A stretch of 64,000 nt of DNA from Flaveria trinervia (Eukaryota; Streptophyta; Magnoliopsida; Asterales; Asteraceae): the NCBI GenBank assembly GCA_025506515.1, contig CM046443.1, forward strand, positions 47,481,735 to 47,545,734, in the 5' to 3' direction. Every line of letters begins with the position of its first letter. Positions within the stretch are counted from its first letter, which is position 1. The position numbers were made by a program, and so were the translations under genes. Under the pieces are notes generated by a model, which ran no database searches, was not told the origin of the DNA, and worked only from the letters and a program-made list of their open reading frames with translations. Positions 10,641 through 21,454 of the stretch are shown here, piece by piece.

Positions 10641-13508
10641 ATTTCTTGAATGGATGAGGACTGAGGGAAATCCTTATCAACTTCTCATCATGCTATTTCT
10701 TCTGTTCTGCTTCTTCAATCTTTACCTTCACCATCTGCATTTGCAAGTCAGGAGTAATCACTTGTTGACTTCTGTGCTCAGGTGATTTGAGTTTGAGAAT
10801 AGCAGAGATTGGCAGACTATCATCATCATCATCCTCTTCTTCATCTTCTTCTACCCTCAACACCCTTCTCCTCCTTCTGGGTGCATCACTGGGTAAGGTT
10901 TGAGGTGGTTTTTGGGGTAAAGGAATTGGTTTTGTGGGTTGAGTTGTGGGTGGCTTTGGTTTAGGGATAGATTTGGGAGATTTTAGAGATAAGGGTATGT
11001 TTGAGTGGGAGTGTGAGAAGACTGACTTAGCATTTTGGTGGTGAGTTTGGCTTTGGAGAGCTTTGCCATTTCAGTTTCTTCCTTGCACCTATTTCATCCA
11101 GTGCTTCGATGATCAACCTTTATTATAGCCTCCAGCAGAGCAGATTTTCTTGGTTATCTCCAAGATACTGTCTCTGGACCAGGCCTTTATCTCTATCAAT
11201 GATCTTCCAAGGTATTTGGCAATGAATCTGATCATTATCTCCAATCTTTCTCTTTCCAACACACTATAACCGGCCCATCTAGCTTGAATCTCTTCTATTT
11301 CCAGCCTTCTGATCTCAGTGTCTAGTGTGGCTGTGTCATGACCTTGTCGAAAGAGCTGATCTATAATTTTATCCATGGATCTGCTGTGAGCTTCATCAGC
11401 ATCTTTGACAAGATCTTCTAAGGATTTATCTTCATCAGCTTTGGACTCAACACTTTTCTTTCTTTTATATGTGATCAGCTGATCTTCCATTTCTTTATCT
11501 GTGATCAGCTGTTATGAGATCAGTTCTTTCACCACCTCCTTCTCTTTTGCGGGTTCTTTCTCATCATCAACTCTTTTTCTTTTCTTTTCTTTCACTACCT
11601 TAGACTTGGAAGTCTCCCCTTTTTGGTTGCATTGGGATCAGGGGCTTGAAAGGCAGAAAGAGATTTGTGAACAGCATCATCAATGAGGGTTTGTAGATTT
11701 GAGGATATCCTCTCATCAATGGCTTTATGCACTATGTCAGTGACGATGGGAGTGATGAGAGGTAAGGAGTTTTGAAAGATAGCAACCATCTGCTCAGAGG
11801 GGTTCTGTCCCTGAGAGGTGGTGCTAAAAGTAGTGGCTGGTGGCTCAGTTAAGTGTGTAGGCTCAGTGTTTGGGGAACCTTCAATGGAAGGTGCCATCTG
11901 TAGGGTTTGTGAGGTAGATGGACTTTGATCCTGAGACATTTTGGCTAGAAACTATTTGAGTCTGCTCACCTCAGTCTCTAGGATGGTATTATGGGCTAAT
12001 ACATCATAGAAAAAGCCCAGGTCATCATCAGTCTGTGCTGAATCACCTGACCTCCTGATTGAATCAGGATGTACATGCTCTGAGTGTAGATCAATAGAAG
12101 CATGTGCCCCTTGTTCTTGGTACTGGGGACTTCCTGCCTCAGGACTGTGTCCTTTATTGGCAGTTGCCTCTGGTAAGGTCTTATGGATGCTACCAACTTC
12201 ATCCTGATCATTTGCTGAATCAGTAGAAGTGGCAGCCTTACCAGATGTTCTAACCTCCGTTTCTACACTTGGAGATTGAACATTGTAACCCCTGTGCTGT
12301 GGGTTATCAGAAGCATGTTGGTCCTCCCCCTCAATAGTTGAGGTATTCCCAGTGGTAAGTGGTTTCTAGGGAGGGGGTGAGGAATGCAACTGACTCAGCA
12401 CTTTAGCAATTATCAGTGTTGGGCTTTGAGGGACGGTTGCATGTGGAGATTGGTCCGAAGCAGAATGCACCCGGGGTGAGAGGTGTTCTTCAATGGTAAC
12501 CCTCTCAATTGAGATAGGTTCCAGAAATGTGGGATCCCCAATTGTGGTTGCAACAGGATCCTGTTGAGAGGATACCTGTGCGGCTTCAGCAGGTTGAGTC
12601 TTGGACATAACTGGGGGGTTATAACGAGTATGTATGTCCTGTGTTTGTGGTACAGGGGCATCCTCAGGGGACTCATCTCCCTGAGTAGCCTTTTTGGGCT
12701 TTTTGGATTTGGGTTTGGTTGGGACTTTGGATCTGGAAGTGAAGGCTGTGGGTTCCCTCTGCCTAGGTTTTAGCATCCGAGCAGCCCCTTTAAGAGTAGG
12801 GTCAGAGTTATGTCAGGAGTATACCTTAGCTAAAACAGCTGGAGCAGGGACTCCAAGACCAACAAGGCCATCAGATTGTAATTGATTCAAAATTATGGCC
12901 ATCAGAAACCTGGGATAAAGTATCCATATGTTTGCCACAGGTTTCTGAGCTAGATCCTTTAGTTCCATGAACACTATCTCTATAAAATTTAGATTTTGGC
13001 GTTCAAGGATAGAGTACAATACCTATTGCCATCGGGAAGACATCTGATCCCAAGAAGATGTCTTTGATGCAAGGCAGACATTCACCATATGAAAGATAAG
13101 TCGTTCAGCATCATGGAAGTGCTTTTTAAGTATGGTTGTAGCACTTAAGTCGCCTTCATACCCGTTATGGATAAAAGACATATCAGTCGTGCCTTTCGGG
13201 TATTCTTTAGGATAGGTGCCATCATGCAGATTTAGGGTTTTGCGAATGATGTCGGCGGTGATGAGCACCTGTTTCTGGTTCACCAACGACTGGAGAGTGA
13301 TTTGTCTATCATTCTCACTAGTTATTACAGAGACGTTGGTCCAGAACTGGGATAAGGAGTCAGGATATATGGTAGGATTCAGAAGAAAGGCTGTTCGGTA
13401 TGGGGAATCCACCATAAGATCGATGGCAGTGTCAAACTTGTTCCAGAAGGCCGATTTCGAAAGGTAGGCAATACAGTTGTGACGGGGTTTGAGTTTCATG
13501 GTCGCCAT
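10641..13508 (-). pseudogene. Element B post-pol ORF (env-like position), N-terminal and central part
   Basis: The start ATG is at 13508-13506. The N-terminal 160 residues (to 13023) carry the family signature: PRHNCIAYL near the start, then NPTIYPDSLSQFWTN, then DIIRKTLNLHDG. A proline/serine/threonine-rich middle (12776-11600) and a charged, helix-rich part (11490-11113) follow, then acidic and low-complexity sequence up to C. Several stops and frameshifts break it. Homologous N-termini occur in L (59337) and, more distantly, in A (31049). Such ORFs sit where env would be in a retrovirus, but I see no signal peptide or clear membrane helix, so a nucleocapsid-like or accessory role is equally possible. 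Confidence 0.72.
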
Positions 13509-14101
13509 TGTTGAGGGAGAAAGGTTTGAAAACGGCTAATGAAATGTTTGGCTATAAGTGCAGGTATTTATAGGTTTAGAAAAGGCTGAAAAGAAAACGA
13601 CTGAAAGTGTTGGTGTTGTCATCAGTTGTTCTGAAAACAACTGAAGACTTGGTTTTAACTATCAGACATTTGAAAACAACTAAAGACTTGGTTTTAGTCA
13701 TCAGTAGTTGTGGAACTACCGAAGACCTTGGTTTTGTCATCAGTTGTTGTAAACAACTGAGGACTTGGTGTTAGTCATCAGTAGTTATGAAACTACTGAA
13801 GACATGGTTTTGTCATCAGCTATTTAAGGTGAAACAACAGTTTCTGGAAACGACTGAAGAGAAAATTCTCATAAGTAGTTTTCGTCAATTCTTAGCTTTT
13901 CAACTGTTTCATACTGTCCTCAACACTTACTCATCAGTCTTTTTGGCTATTTTCAGTTGTTTCATAGGACATCAGTGCTTATCTGTTTTTACTAACATCA
14001 GTAGTTGTAACTACATCAGTAGTAACAGAATCAGTACATGTTGTGACATGGTTACTAATGATCATCAGTACTTATTTACTGAGATCATCAGTAGTTATCA
14101 C
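13509..14101 (-). promoter_or_regulatory. Element B internal promoter-like region before the post-pol ORF
   Basis: Between the RNase H stop (14102) and the post-pol ATG (13508) lies an array of inverted repeats built from CAGTTGTT/AACAACTG and CAGTAGTT/AACTACTG. Clear dyads are at 13623-13643, 13702-13721, 13741-13759, 13779-13798 and 14001-14014. After the array, in the minus-strand direction, comes TATAAATA (13572-13565), 57 bp before the ATG. The same words are in the LTR U3 of this family. CNGTTR half-sites fit plant MYB factors. Promoter activity is inferred. Conservation in L supports it. Confidence 0.6.
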
Positions 14102-14866
14102 TTATTCTAGCTGCAGCATACCAAGCCTTAACACAAGGTTTTGGAAAGTTGAACTATCCAAAGGCTTAGTAAATATATCTGCAAGCTCATGAGCACTAGG
14201 CACAAACTTTGGATCAATCAGACATTTTTTAAAACAATCCCTAATAAAATGGTGTCTGATCTCTATATGTTTGGTCCTAGAGTGCTGGACTGGATTCTTG
14301 ACAATGCACAGAGCTGAAGCACTATCCATTAATAATGGAGTCTTAGTCTCTGTAATGCCATAATCCAATAATTGGTTATGAAGCCAGAGTACCTGAGATG
14401 TACAACTTGCAGCAGCAATGTACTCTGCTTCAGCAGTGGATGTAGCAACAGATGTTTGTTTCTTACTCTGCCAAGAAATCAAACAGTTGCCTAGGAATTG
14501 ACATCCACCAGAAGTTGACTTTCTGGTTAACTTACACCCTGCATAGTCACTATCAGAAAAAGCAACTAATTTGCATGAGTGTCCAGTGGAATACCAAAGA
14601 CTTAGTGATTGTGTACCTTGCAAATATCTAAAGATCCTCTTGACTGCAATCAAATGAGACTCTTTAGGAGAAGCCTGAAATCTAGCACAAACACAAGTTG
14701 CAAACATGATATCTGGTCTAGAAGCTGTTAAGTACATCAAGGACCCAATCATACATCTGTAAAATGTTTCATCAACAACCTTACCTTTCTGATCTGCATC
14801 CAGTTGTGTGGTGTTGCACATGGGAGTAGAACATGGCTTACAATTTTGTAAATCAAACTTATTCAA
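14102..14866 (-). pseudogene. Element B RNase H domain
   Basis: This open stretch of 254 codons covers the RT tail and copia RNase H. It has the family marks GSLMYLTASRPDIMFA, LWYSTGHSCKLVAFSDSDYAG, STSGGCQFLGN, STAEAEYIAAASC, and the closing HHFIRDC and ADIFTKPL. The catalytic acidic residues of RNase H (SDSDYAG, EAEY and the later LMDS) are visible. It ends at LGMLQLE with a stop at 14102. It is intact in itself but cut off from RT by a frameshift near 14870. Confidence 0.88.
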
Positions 14867-14869
14867 TGT

Positions 14870-15536
14870 TCTTTTGTATATTTTGATTGATGAATAAAGG
14901 TTCCATCAGCCTTTTGTTTGATTTGCAAGCCTAGAAAGAACTGTAATTCTCCCATTGCACTCATTTCAAACTTTTGTTTCATTAAACTTGTAAAATCATC
15001 ACACAACTGGGGATCAGAGGATGCAAAAATATATCATCAACATAAATTTGAACAACTAGCTTATGCTGATCCATTTTCTTAATAAACAAAGTTTTATCTA
15101 TGGAACCTCTAGTGAAATTATTGTTAAGTAGAAAATTTGAAAGTGTTTCATACCAGGCTTTAGGAGCTTGCTTCAACCCATAAAGAGCCTTATCAATTTG
15201 ATACACCTAAGCAGGATGTTTATTGTCCTCAAAACCTGGTGGTTGACACACATAAACCTCTTCTTTTATTTTACCATATAAAAATGCACTTTTGACATCC
15301 ATTTGAAAAACTTTAAGATTGTGGAATGCAGCATAGGCTAAGAACAATCAAATTGCCTCTAGTCTTGCTACAGGGGCAAAGGTTTCATCATAATCAATAC
15401 CTTCTTCTTGTGAAAACCCTTGTACAACCAGTCTAGCCTTGTTCTTGACAATAAGCCCATTTTCATAAGTTTTATTCCTAAACACCCATTTAGTGCCTAT
15501 TGCACACTTACCTAGGGGTAGAGGAACCATTCCCAC
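14870..15536 (-). pseudogene. Element B reverse transcriptase, frameshifted
   Basis: Copia RT in pieces. [22 protein letters not shown] and [13 protein letters not shown] lie at 15536-15348, then a broken middle, then DKALYGLKQAPKAWYE at 15206-15150. The catalytic YVDD is at 15044-15033. A one-base loss just after YVDD (L has one more A there) shifts the frame, so the polymerase cannot be completed. Confidence 0.85.
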
Positions 15537-16200
15537 ACTTGCTGCTTTTTGAACTGAAGTAGCTCAAGCTGCATGGCTTCAACCCATCCATTGTCTCTCA
15601 AAGCAACATGATAGTTCTTTGGCTCTAGCTGACTGATGAAGAGAGCATAGAAGCAGAAGTTAGACAATTGACTTCTGGTTGAGACACCAGCATTGATATC
15701 ACCAATGATTTGAGACATGGGGTGATTCTTCAGCTCTTGGAACACTATAAGATCAGTGCAAGTGTTTGTAGTCGGTTGAGCAGCAACAGATGTTGATCCA
15801 GACTCTTGAAACCAAGTATTAGATGGCAAGTGAAATGATGTAGAGGAGTCAAAAATCTCATCAACATTTGTTGTGGATAGAGCTATAGAAGCTACAGGAA
15901 CATCAAGTTTAGCAGACTCAGGCAGTTGGTCACTAAACTTGAAAAGATGAGTACTGATATCATCATCATCTTCAGTACCACCAGGTGGAAGACTTGCTGC
16001 AGAAGATGATTTATCCACATGATCTGCAACAGCTGCAGGTTGATAAGGAACATATTGCAGTATGTCCAGATCAAACAACTCCACAGGGTTTTGTGGAATT
16101 TTATCCTTAGGAGATTCATTGAATTTCACATGCAAGGTTTCTTCAACTATCTTTGTTTTGCAGTTGAAGACTCTGTAAGCTTTGCATGTGGATGAATAAC
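15512..16200 (-). pseudogene. Element B integrase C-terminal extension and linker to RT
   Basis: About 207 codons of variable, acidic and serine-rich linker (for example GGTEDDDDIS) end in [25 protein letters not shown] sequence, the usual start of the copia RT block. Linkers like this are poorly conserved between families and have no assigned activity. Confidence 0.7.
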
Positions 16201-17100
16201 CTACAAATACCCTGCATCCACCTTAGGATCAAATTTGTGGAGTTGATCCTTTGTGCTGAGAATGAAACAAGGACACCCAAAGGCTTTGAAGAATGAAATT
16301 AGAGGAGCCAAATGATGTAGAACTTCATATGGAGTCTTTATCAACCTCTGATTTACTAATACTCTATTCTGCACATAGCAAGCTGTGTTAACAGCTTCAG
16401 CCCAAAAGGTCAATGGCAAACCAGAGTCAGCCAACATAGACCTTGCAGCTTCAGTTAGGGTCCTGTTCTTTCTCTCCACTACTCCATTTTGTTCTGGAGT
16501 CCTTGGGATGCTAAACTGCCTCTTGATTCCTTTTGATAGATAAAAATCATCAAGTGTATGGTTTCTGAATTCAGTTCCATTATCACTCCTTATACACTTG
16601 ACTGATAGGGAATACTGCTTCTCAACATACAACACAAAGTTTATAATCGTCTGAGCAACCTCAACCTTTGAATGCAAAACGAAAGTCCATACAAATCTGG
16701 AGTAATCATCCACAATTACTAGACAATATTTCTTCTTTGCCATGCTCATCACTCTCACAGGACCAAATAGATCCATGTGCAGTAACTGCAAGCAGGCAGT
16801 GGACTTAGGTTCTTCAATAGGAGGGAATGAGACTTTGTGCTATTTTCCTTTTAAACAAGCAGTGCAGGTTTCATCACAGTGGAACTTCTTTATTGGTAGA
16901 CCTCTCACTAAACTATTGTGGATCAGCTGATTCATGTTTTTGAGATTAACATGACCCAGCCTTCTATGCCACAGTTTAGATTCCTGAGGAGAGGCTTTGG
17001 AGAACAGACAAGGATGACCCTTCAAATCAATCTTCTTTGACAAATCCAAGGTATATACTCTTTCAATCCTGTTGGCCTTCAGGAGAGTATGATCATCCAA
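16201..17100 (-). pseudogene. Element B integrase with HHCC zinc-binding region
   Basis: 17100-16840 encodes the gag-pre-integrase/zinc region (WHRRLGHVNLKNMNQL with the paired histidines, later CTACLKGK with the paired cysteines). 16791-16201 encodes the catalytic core: first Asp in LLHMDLFGP, second in IRSDNGTEF, Glu in TPEQNGVVERKNR. This is a full DDE triad. A break near 16840 separates the two frames, where KGK is followed by a stop. Confidence 0.88.
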
Positions 17101-17148
17101 TACCTTGTCAATTAGCCTCAGAACTTGGGAAGACAGAATCCTGCAGTT

Positions 17149-17436
17149 CTAGCTTGTTAAAAGTGCAACATGCCCTTTATCACACATCTGACTGACACTT
17201 AGTAGATTATACTTGAGATTCTCCACATGGTTAACATCATCAAATCTGATATCTCCATTAGACACATATCCTTTCCCGATGATGTAACCCTTGGCATCAT
17301 TTCCAAATGAAACAAATCCCTTCTTTCCTTGAGAGTAGTCATTAAGAAGAGAACTGCTCCCAGTCATATGCATAGATCCTCCACTGTCTACATACCAGAT
17401 GCTCCTTTGGCATGCTGAAGAACCCTGCATTATCAT
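17149..17436 (-). pseudogene. Element B aspartic protease
   Basis: The catalytic triad DSG (17388-17380) lies in WYVDSGGSMHMTG, the copia form, followed by YNLLSVSQMCDKGH, which closes the fold. It cleaves the Gag-Pol precursor in functional elements. A stop at 17149 and a broken link to gag leave it isolated here. Confidence 0.85.
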
Positions 17437-17499
17437 AAAGAACTAATTAGGTTTTGAGACCCAAACCTTTTTGGTTTTGGGTCTGTTTTCATCAACAGA

Positions 17500-20307
17500 T
17501 TTAACCATAATTGTTTCTTATGATTAACAGCTGATGAAGAAGGAGATGGTGCTGAAATGAATCCTTGGATTTGGGCTTGGAATGCCTTTTTAGTGGTTTG
17601 ATCACAGGTGCATCTAGTTGGTTAACTCTCCCCAACAAATGCTGAACCATCATAACAAGTTGTGTCTGATTTGTAGCTAAAGCTTTAAGCTCTTGTGACA
17701 TATCAGTACTTGTGTTTGATGAGTTCCTGTGACCCACCATTTCCTCCTAAAAATTCACAGACTTAGTCTGATGTTTATCATGAGGAGCACTATTAACTGT
17801 TTTATGATAAACCCTATCCTTCCTTTTGGATTTGGTTGAAGGCTTAGGTTTATCACATTGGGATGACTGTGGTACAAACTTAGTCTCAAACTCATTTTTC
17901 ATTTCATCCATCTGGATTTTAATAAGCTTACCTCTGTTGAGTTTGGAACCCTTTCTGTACCAACATTCATCAGAAAGATGATTGAATTTACCACATATTT
18001 CACATGGCTTATTCTCCATCTTGGATTGATCAACTGCTGGTGTGGAAACTACTGAAGGTGTGCTCTTCAGTACTTTCCTCCTTTTAGTACTTTTGTTTAG
18101 TACTGAAGGATCTGTAACAACTGAAGACTTGTTCTTCAGCTGTTCTCTATCAGCAGTTGTTAATCCTTTTATTTTAGCTGATTTGAAATGCTTTTCAGAT
18201 GTTGTGACTTGCCCTTCAGTACTTGAGGTACTTTGAGGGACAACATCTGAAGTACTCAGCTTCATGTGCTTATAGTAGTTAACCCATCAGCCAATTGATT
18301 TGATGAGGTATCAACACTGATTTCATCTTGTGATTTTGGGTGATCACTTGAGGATGATGCATATGATAATGTGGTTTGGAAATTACTTTCACCTTCAGAT
18401 TTTACTATTGGTTTTGGAGTAAAATTTGTAGGTGGTGCAATGTGGTTGTAACCTATTCCAAACTTCACATTCGAAGCAGATTGCTTGCTGAGCAGCATTT
18501 CAAATCCCTTGCAGGATGATACCCAGCAATCACACTCAACTTGGGTAACTTCAAGTTTTTCTTTGAGATCTCTATGGTTCTCAAGAATGACCTCTAGCTT
18601 AGACTTTTCATCATTTAATTGGCATTTAAGCTTATAAATCTCATCATCTTTATCCTTAAGGACAGACTCATATTCAGCTTTTCTTTTGGAAAGGGTTTGC
18701 TCAAGCTCTAGATTTTGATTTATTAAAGCTACATTTGCCTCTCTAATAGAGATAAATGCAGCTATGCAAGATTCAGAACATAGCTTGGCCTTAGCCTCAG
18801 AGGATACCCGGTTACCTGTGATGAAGATGCATTGGAACATGAACTATCAGTAGATTCCAGGGCCATGAGAGCTAGATTCCCAAAAGGATGTTCACCACCA
18901 TGTTGACCATCACCAGCAAATAATTGCTCATTACCAGAGAGATCATCTGGTAAACTGATCCAGTCAACAATACCAGGGGTGAAGAAGCTGTGATGAGGTT
19001 GTGATTGAGATGATTGAGATGGTAGAGGCTCAGGTAGGGCTTGAGGTTGTTGTGCAATAGGAACTTGAACCGTATTTGGGTGTGGCATGTAATAGCAGGG
19101 ATATGGATATGACATTGGACCCTGAGGGACAAAATATGCAGGAGATATAGGTTGTGAATGATGACTAGAACTAGCAGGATGTTGCCCTCTGTTTTGTGGA
19201 CTATTGCTTGGAAAAGTCACAAAGGGTGCAGAGGAGTTAGATCCAGATGATCTACACTCTCTTGCAAAGTGTCCAAGCCTGTGGCATTTGTGACACCTCA
19301 ACTTACTCTTGTCAAAACCAACTTTGGTTTTGCCAGAGAGTCTTGGAAATTTCCTACCAGTTCTCTTGTAGAACTTTTGAGATCTGATATTAATCAAGGC
19401 CATTTGGCTCAGAATATCCATCTCTTCTAAGTCATCATCAGCAATACCCTTTAAATCATCCTTAATGAAACACAAATTGTCACTATTACAGCCTGACTGA
19501 CTGTCAACACTAACAAATGCATGATCTGAACCGTTTGAGGAGAAATCTATATGCTCATCATAATTGCTTTCTGATGCAGCATATTCTGACTCGTGACCAA
19601 CCAAGGCAGTGTTCCCTGGTACAAAGTCATCAGTGAGCTTTCTTGATGATGCTAGTTTCCTTTTCTGCTCTATCTCTCTTTCAAATGTAAGCAGTTTCCC
19701 ATGGAGTTGGGTGAGCGATAGACTATCCAGATTTGCACTGGAGCGTAGGACAATGGTATATGTGTCCCATCTCTCAGGCAGTGATCTGAGGAATCTGTTG
19801 TTTATCTGACTATTAGTGTATTCATGTTTGACCATTTTCAGCTCAGAGATCAAATAGGAAAAACGCTCAAACTGTTGAGTCACTAACTCATCCTTCCTAT
19901 GAGAGAATGTCTCATATTGTTGGGCAAGGATTGACCTCATCTGTTCCACCAAATTGTTCCTTCAATGCATTCCAGAGGTCATGAGCAGTTTCATGATGCA
20001 TAAGCCCAGAATAGATTTCATTCGACAGTGCCATGGCCAGAATTCCATGCGCTTTAGCACCAATCTCAAACAGTTTTCGATCCTCATCTGAGTATTGTTC
20101 CTTCTTCTTCGGAACCATTTGGTTGGTTTTCGGATTATTCACCATAGGCTTGTGTGGACCATGTACCACAGATGTCTAACAACCTGAACTGTTAACAGAC
20201 AGGTGGTGAAGCATTCTTCGTTGCCATATGTTATACTCAGTCCTAACCAGCATCGAAAGCTTGGTTGAGGAACCGGTATTGTGAGGATCATTAGAAGGAG
20301 TAGTCAT
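17500..20307 (-). pseudogene. Element B extended Gag with two zinc knuckles and coiled coil
   Basis: The start ATG is at 20307-20305. The capsid part reads EYNIWQRRMLHHL, then an in-frame TAG (20178-20176) where K has Trp, then HDLWNALKEQFGGT, with a frame change near 19930. The first CX2CX4HX4C knuckle is RCHKCHRLGHFAREC (19295-19254). After a Q/P/S-rich stretch comes a coiled coil (18750-18540), the motif GIGYNHIAPP, and a second knuckle CEICGKFNHLSDEC (18004-17963). The rest leads to protease. The long Gag with a second knuckle is typical of the SIRE lineage. Confidence 0.85.
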
Positions 20308-20523
20308 TCTCAGATTCAACCAAATTCAATTAAGTTTTAACTGATTTAGTGCAAAACACAACAAACTCAATATGAACCAAGAGAAAACTCAAAGCAGATA
20401 AACGAAAGCATCAGAAATTCAATGATCTATAACCAATTCTTGCAAACATGCTAATTCAATCAAACTTAGATATCGAATAGCAGTTTCAATGATCAATTGT
20501 TAGATCAATCAATGATTAACCTT

Positions 20524-20535
20524 GCTCTGATACCA
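20524..20535 (-). other. Element B primer-binding site (initiator Met tRNA)
   Basis: The minus strand reads TGGTATCAGAGC, two bases inside the 5' LTR edge at 20538. It is perfect, unlike in K and L, where deletions removed this site. Confidence 0.92.
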
Positions 20536-20537
20536 TT

Positions 20538-21000
20538 TGATAGGATCAGTGATCTGAGTTTGATTAATTAGAGAGTATTGCAGCGGAATTCGAACAATGA
20601 ATTAAACAATTCACAAGAACACAATTGATATTCAATGTAACAGTAAATGGTTATAGAAAAAGAGAATTCTGCAAAAGAGATATTTCATCATATGCTTTCG
20701 TGGTGGCTCAATGTCACACTTTACAACTAGGTCAACATTCCTTATATAGGATATGTGACGTCTGCTGACGTCACTTGATAGTGACATCTAACAGAATTAT
20801 TCAAACTACTGAAACTATGCAAACTACTGAGAATGTTCTCAACTACTGATTACATCTCAGAGAATGCTTAAGTACAAAAACATAAAACTACTAAACTACA
20901 ACTACTAAAACTATAACTACTGAAAAGTAAATTATAAGTACTGAAAGGAAGTCATCACAACTCCTGAAGTTAATAACTTCAGCTGTTGTGACAACTACTG
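20538..21000 (-). repeat. Element B 5' LTR, truncated
   Basis: It matches 1413-1876 of the 3' LTR from the U5 end through R, TATA and the TGACGTC pair (20756-20773) into U3, then stops at about 21000. The outer U3 with the CTTCAG array, about 300 bp, is missing, so its promoter lacks the upstream array and no target duplication is visible on this side. Confidence 0.85.
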
Positions 21001-21454
21001 TATAGACAACTATAAGTTTGCTGAAAAATTGTCTTAAGTGTTAGGCGTTTGACAACTATTCAGCCGCATTAACACTGTATAGACGTTTTCAGTTCAGACG
21101 TTTGACGACTGTTGAAGAGAAAAAGTCCAGACGTATCATCATTGTTGAGGAGTATTTGAACTGTTTAGACGTTTGAAAACTGTGTAGGCGCATCAAAACT
21201 GTGTAGGCGCATCACAACTGTTCAGACGTTTTACTACTGTTCAGACGCATCAATTTTGGGCGTTTTGGAAAAATTTTCTAAGGCATTCCCTTAGACAACT
21301 CTCAACTTAGGCGCATCAACTGTTAGGTCGTTTGAATACTGTTCAGGCGTATCAACCTTGACTTAGATTTAAAAAATAAAAATAAAAAAATTTCAAACAC
21401 TTTTATATTCCTTTTCTTAATTCAAAATATAAGAAAAACAACAAAAATATAAAA
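21001..21454 (+). repeat. Element A leader, right part: degenerate ACTGTTCAGACGCATC array
   Basis: At 21010-21360 imperfect copies of ACTGTTCAGACGCATC (variants with GTGTAGGCGCATC) recur about every 20-40 bp. After it comes a very A-rich stretch up to the gag ATG at 21455. The motif is the reverse complement of the one at 29910-30380 in the same element and of the one in J's LTR. Whether it belongs to A's original leader or came with the loss of B's LTR end cannot be told. Confidence 0.6.

Larger units (their letters stand above)
1413..21000 (-). mobile_element. Element B: SIRE-type Ty1-copia with post-pol ORF, host of C
   Basis: A minus-strand element inserted in A's leader. The 3' LTR is complete (1413-2178). 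The 5' LTR at the other end (20538-21000) stops short, and its outer 300 bp and any target duplication are gone. Internal order on the minus strand: primer site, gag, protease, integrase, RT, RNase H, a promoter-like spacer, the post-pol ORF (split by C), polypurine tract. It is the same family as K and L. The LTRs differ at roughly 14 of 463 aligned positions by eye. In-frame stops (for example at 20176-20178) and frameshifts inactivate it. Confidence 0.88.
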
